Assembly (NCBI GenBank): GCA_902531755.1
Contig: CACAFI010000007.1
Location: 1 to 52,990, forward strand
Direction of reading: 5' to 3'
DNA from: an uncultured Alphaproteobacteria bacterium
GTDB taxonomy: Bacteria > Pseudomonadota > Alphaproteobacteria > Rhodobacterales > Rhodobacteraceae
DNA: 52,990 nucleotides
The translations under genes were made by a program, and so were the position numbers. This document shows, piece by piece, positions 52,630 through 52,990 of this stretch (position 1 is its first letter; every line of letters starts with the position of its first letter). A model generated the notes under the pieces. It was not told the origin of the DNA, made no database searches, and was given only the letters and a program-made list of their open reading frames with translations.

Positions 52630-52990
52630 GTGGAAAATAGTTTAAAAAAAAACTTAATGACGCACATGCTCGACCATGTTCCAGACAGTGGCTGGACCTG
52701 GGATGCTTTATATAAAGCCGCAAAAACTGCCAAAAAAGCTAAAAATTCCAATAGAGAAGAATTACAAATTCTTTTTGAAAATAAAATCTCAAACATTATC
52801 GGTACGTTCAATGATAAATTAGATGAGGATATGTATGTAATATTTAACTCAGAAAGCGATAAAGAATTGGGAACCACTGATACTGTAAAGGCACTTATTT
52901 TATCAAGGTTAAAGGCGTCTAAAAATTACAAGAGTATTATCAAAACGTCTTTGTTTTTTATGGCACAGCCAGGAAATGCGTATGACGCTT
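52630..52990 (+). CDS. COQ9-family protein (3' end outside window)
   Basis: The frame is open from GTG 52630 (or ATG 52657) to the window end. The reading MLDHVPDSGWTWDALYKAAKT, followed by a middle acidic region and KTSLFFMAQPGNAYDA, matches the COQ9 family seen in alphaproteobacteria and mitochondria, where it aids ubiquinone hydroxylation. An upstream in-frame stop at 52597 limits the start. No clear ribosome binding site precedes the GTG. Confidence 0.82.
   Translation, partial: MENSLKKNLMTHMLDHVPDSGWTWDALYKAAKTAKKAKNSNREELQILFENKISNIIGTFNDKLDEDMYVIFNSESDKELGTTDTVKALILSRLKASKNYKSIIKTSLFFMAQPGNAYDA

Noticed and set aside
52596-52877. 93-codon minus-strand frame at the right edge
   Set aside because: Opposite to the COQ9-family reading, which has clear conserved blocks.
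1-52990. CRISPR arrays, prophage, insertion sequences, tRNA or rRNA genes
   Set aside because: No regularly spaced repeats, transposase, integrase or phage proteins, and no tRNA- or rRNA-like stretches were seen on reading the intergenic regions.

Overview
This is a 53 kb, AT-rich, very gene-dense bacterial window. It most likely comes from a marine alphaproteobacterium with a streamlined genome. A COQ9-family gene at the right edge, the gene content (non-pyrrolysine MttB family, dimethylglycine-dehydrogenase paralogs, membrane urate oxidase PuuD, AlkB) and many start/stop overlaps point that way. The genus cannot be set from the sequence alone. I see no rRNA, tRNA, CRISPR array, transposase, integrase or phage gene, and no recognisable DNA-binding transcription regulator.

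Layout. 1-5.6 kb: end of a sterol-desaturase/fatty-acid-hydroxylase gene, an iron(III) ABC binding protein and permease (no ATPase here), two unknown envelope-type proteins and a divergent ribosome-recycling-factor-like protein. 5.6-7.3 kb: a ThDP-dependent acetolactate-synthase-like enzyme. 7.3-17.2 kb: a seven-gene minus-strand run. In transcription order it holds two FAD/folate N-demethylases of the dimethylglycine dehydrogenase type, an MttB-family methyltransferase, a small lipoprotein, an acyl-CoA dehydrogenase, a class III CoA-transferase and a PfkB sugar kinase. This looks like catabolism of a methylated amine or betaine. 17.3-22.8 kb: phenylacetate catabolism, with paaABCDE on the minus strand and paaI-paaK diverging on the plus strand. 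22.8-25.0 kb: cysteine synthase, an AT-rich gap with DnaA-box-like sites, a small secreted protein and a gamma-glutamylcyclotransferase.

25.0-40.8 kb is a nearly complete purine-to-urea module. It has an NCS2 permease and a four-part BMP-type nucleoside/purine ABC importer, guanine deaminase, XdhA/XdhB, membrane urate oxidase PuuD with a C-terminal cytochrome c, HIU hydrolase, OHCU decarboxylase, PuuE allantoinase, allantoicase and ureidoglycolate lyase. Together these would take guanine or xanthine to glyoxylate and urea. XdhC and urease are not in the window.

41-53 kb is mixed housekeeping and accessory content: YajQ, an M32 carboxypeptidase, MAPEG, a PPOX-type flavoprotein, a DsbA/HCCA-isomerase-like protein, a cupin, alkane monooxygenase AlkB, a GYD protein, uracil-DNA glycosylase, an M20 deacylase, a GST, a PqiA-like membrane protein, a lipid kinase, an EamA transporter and the start of a COQ9 gene.
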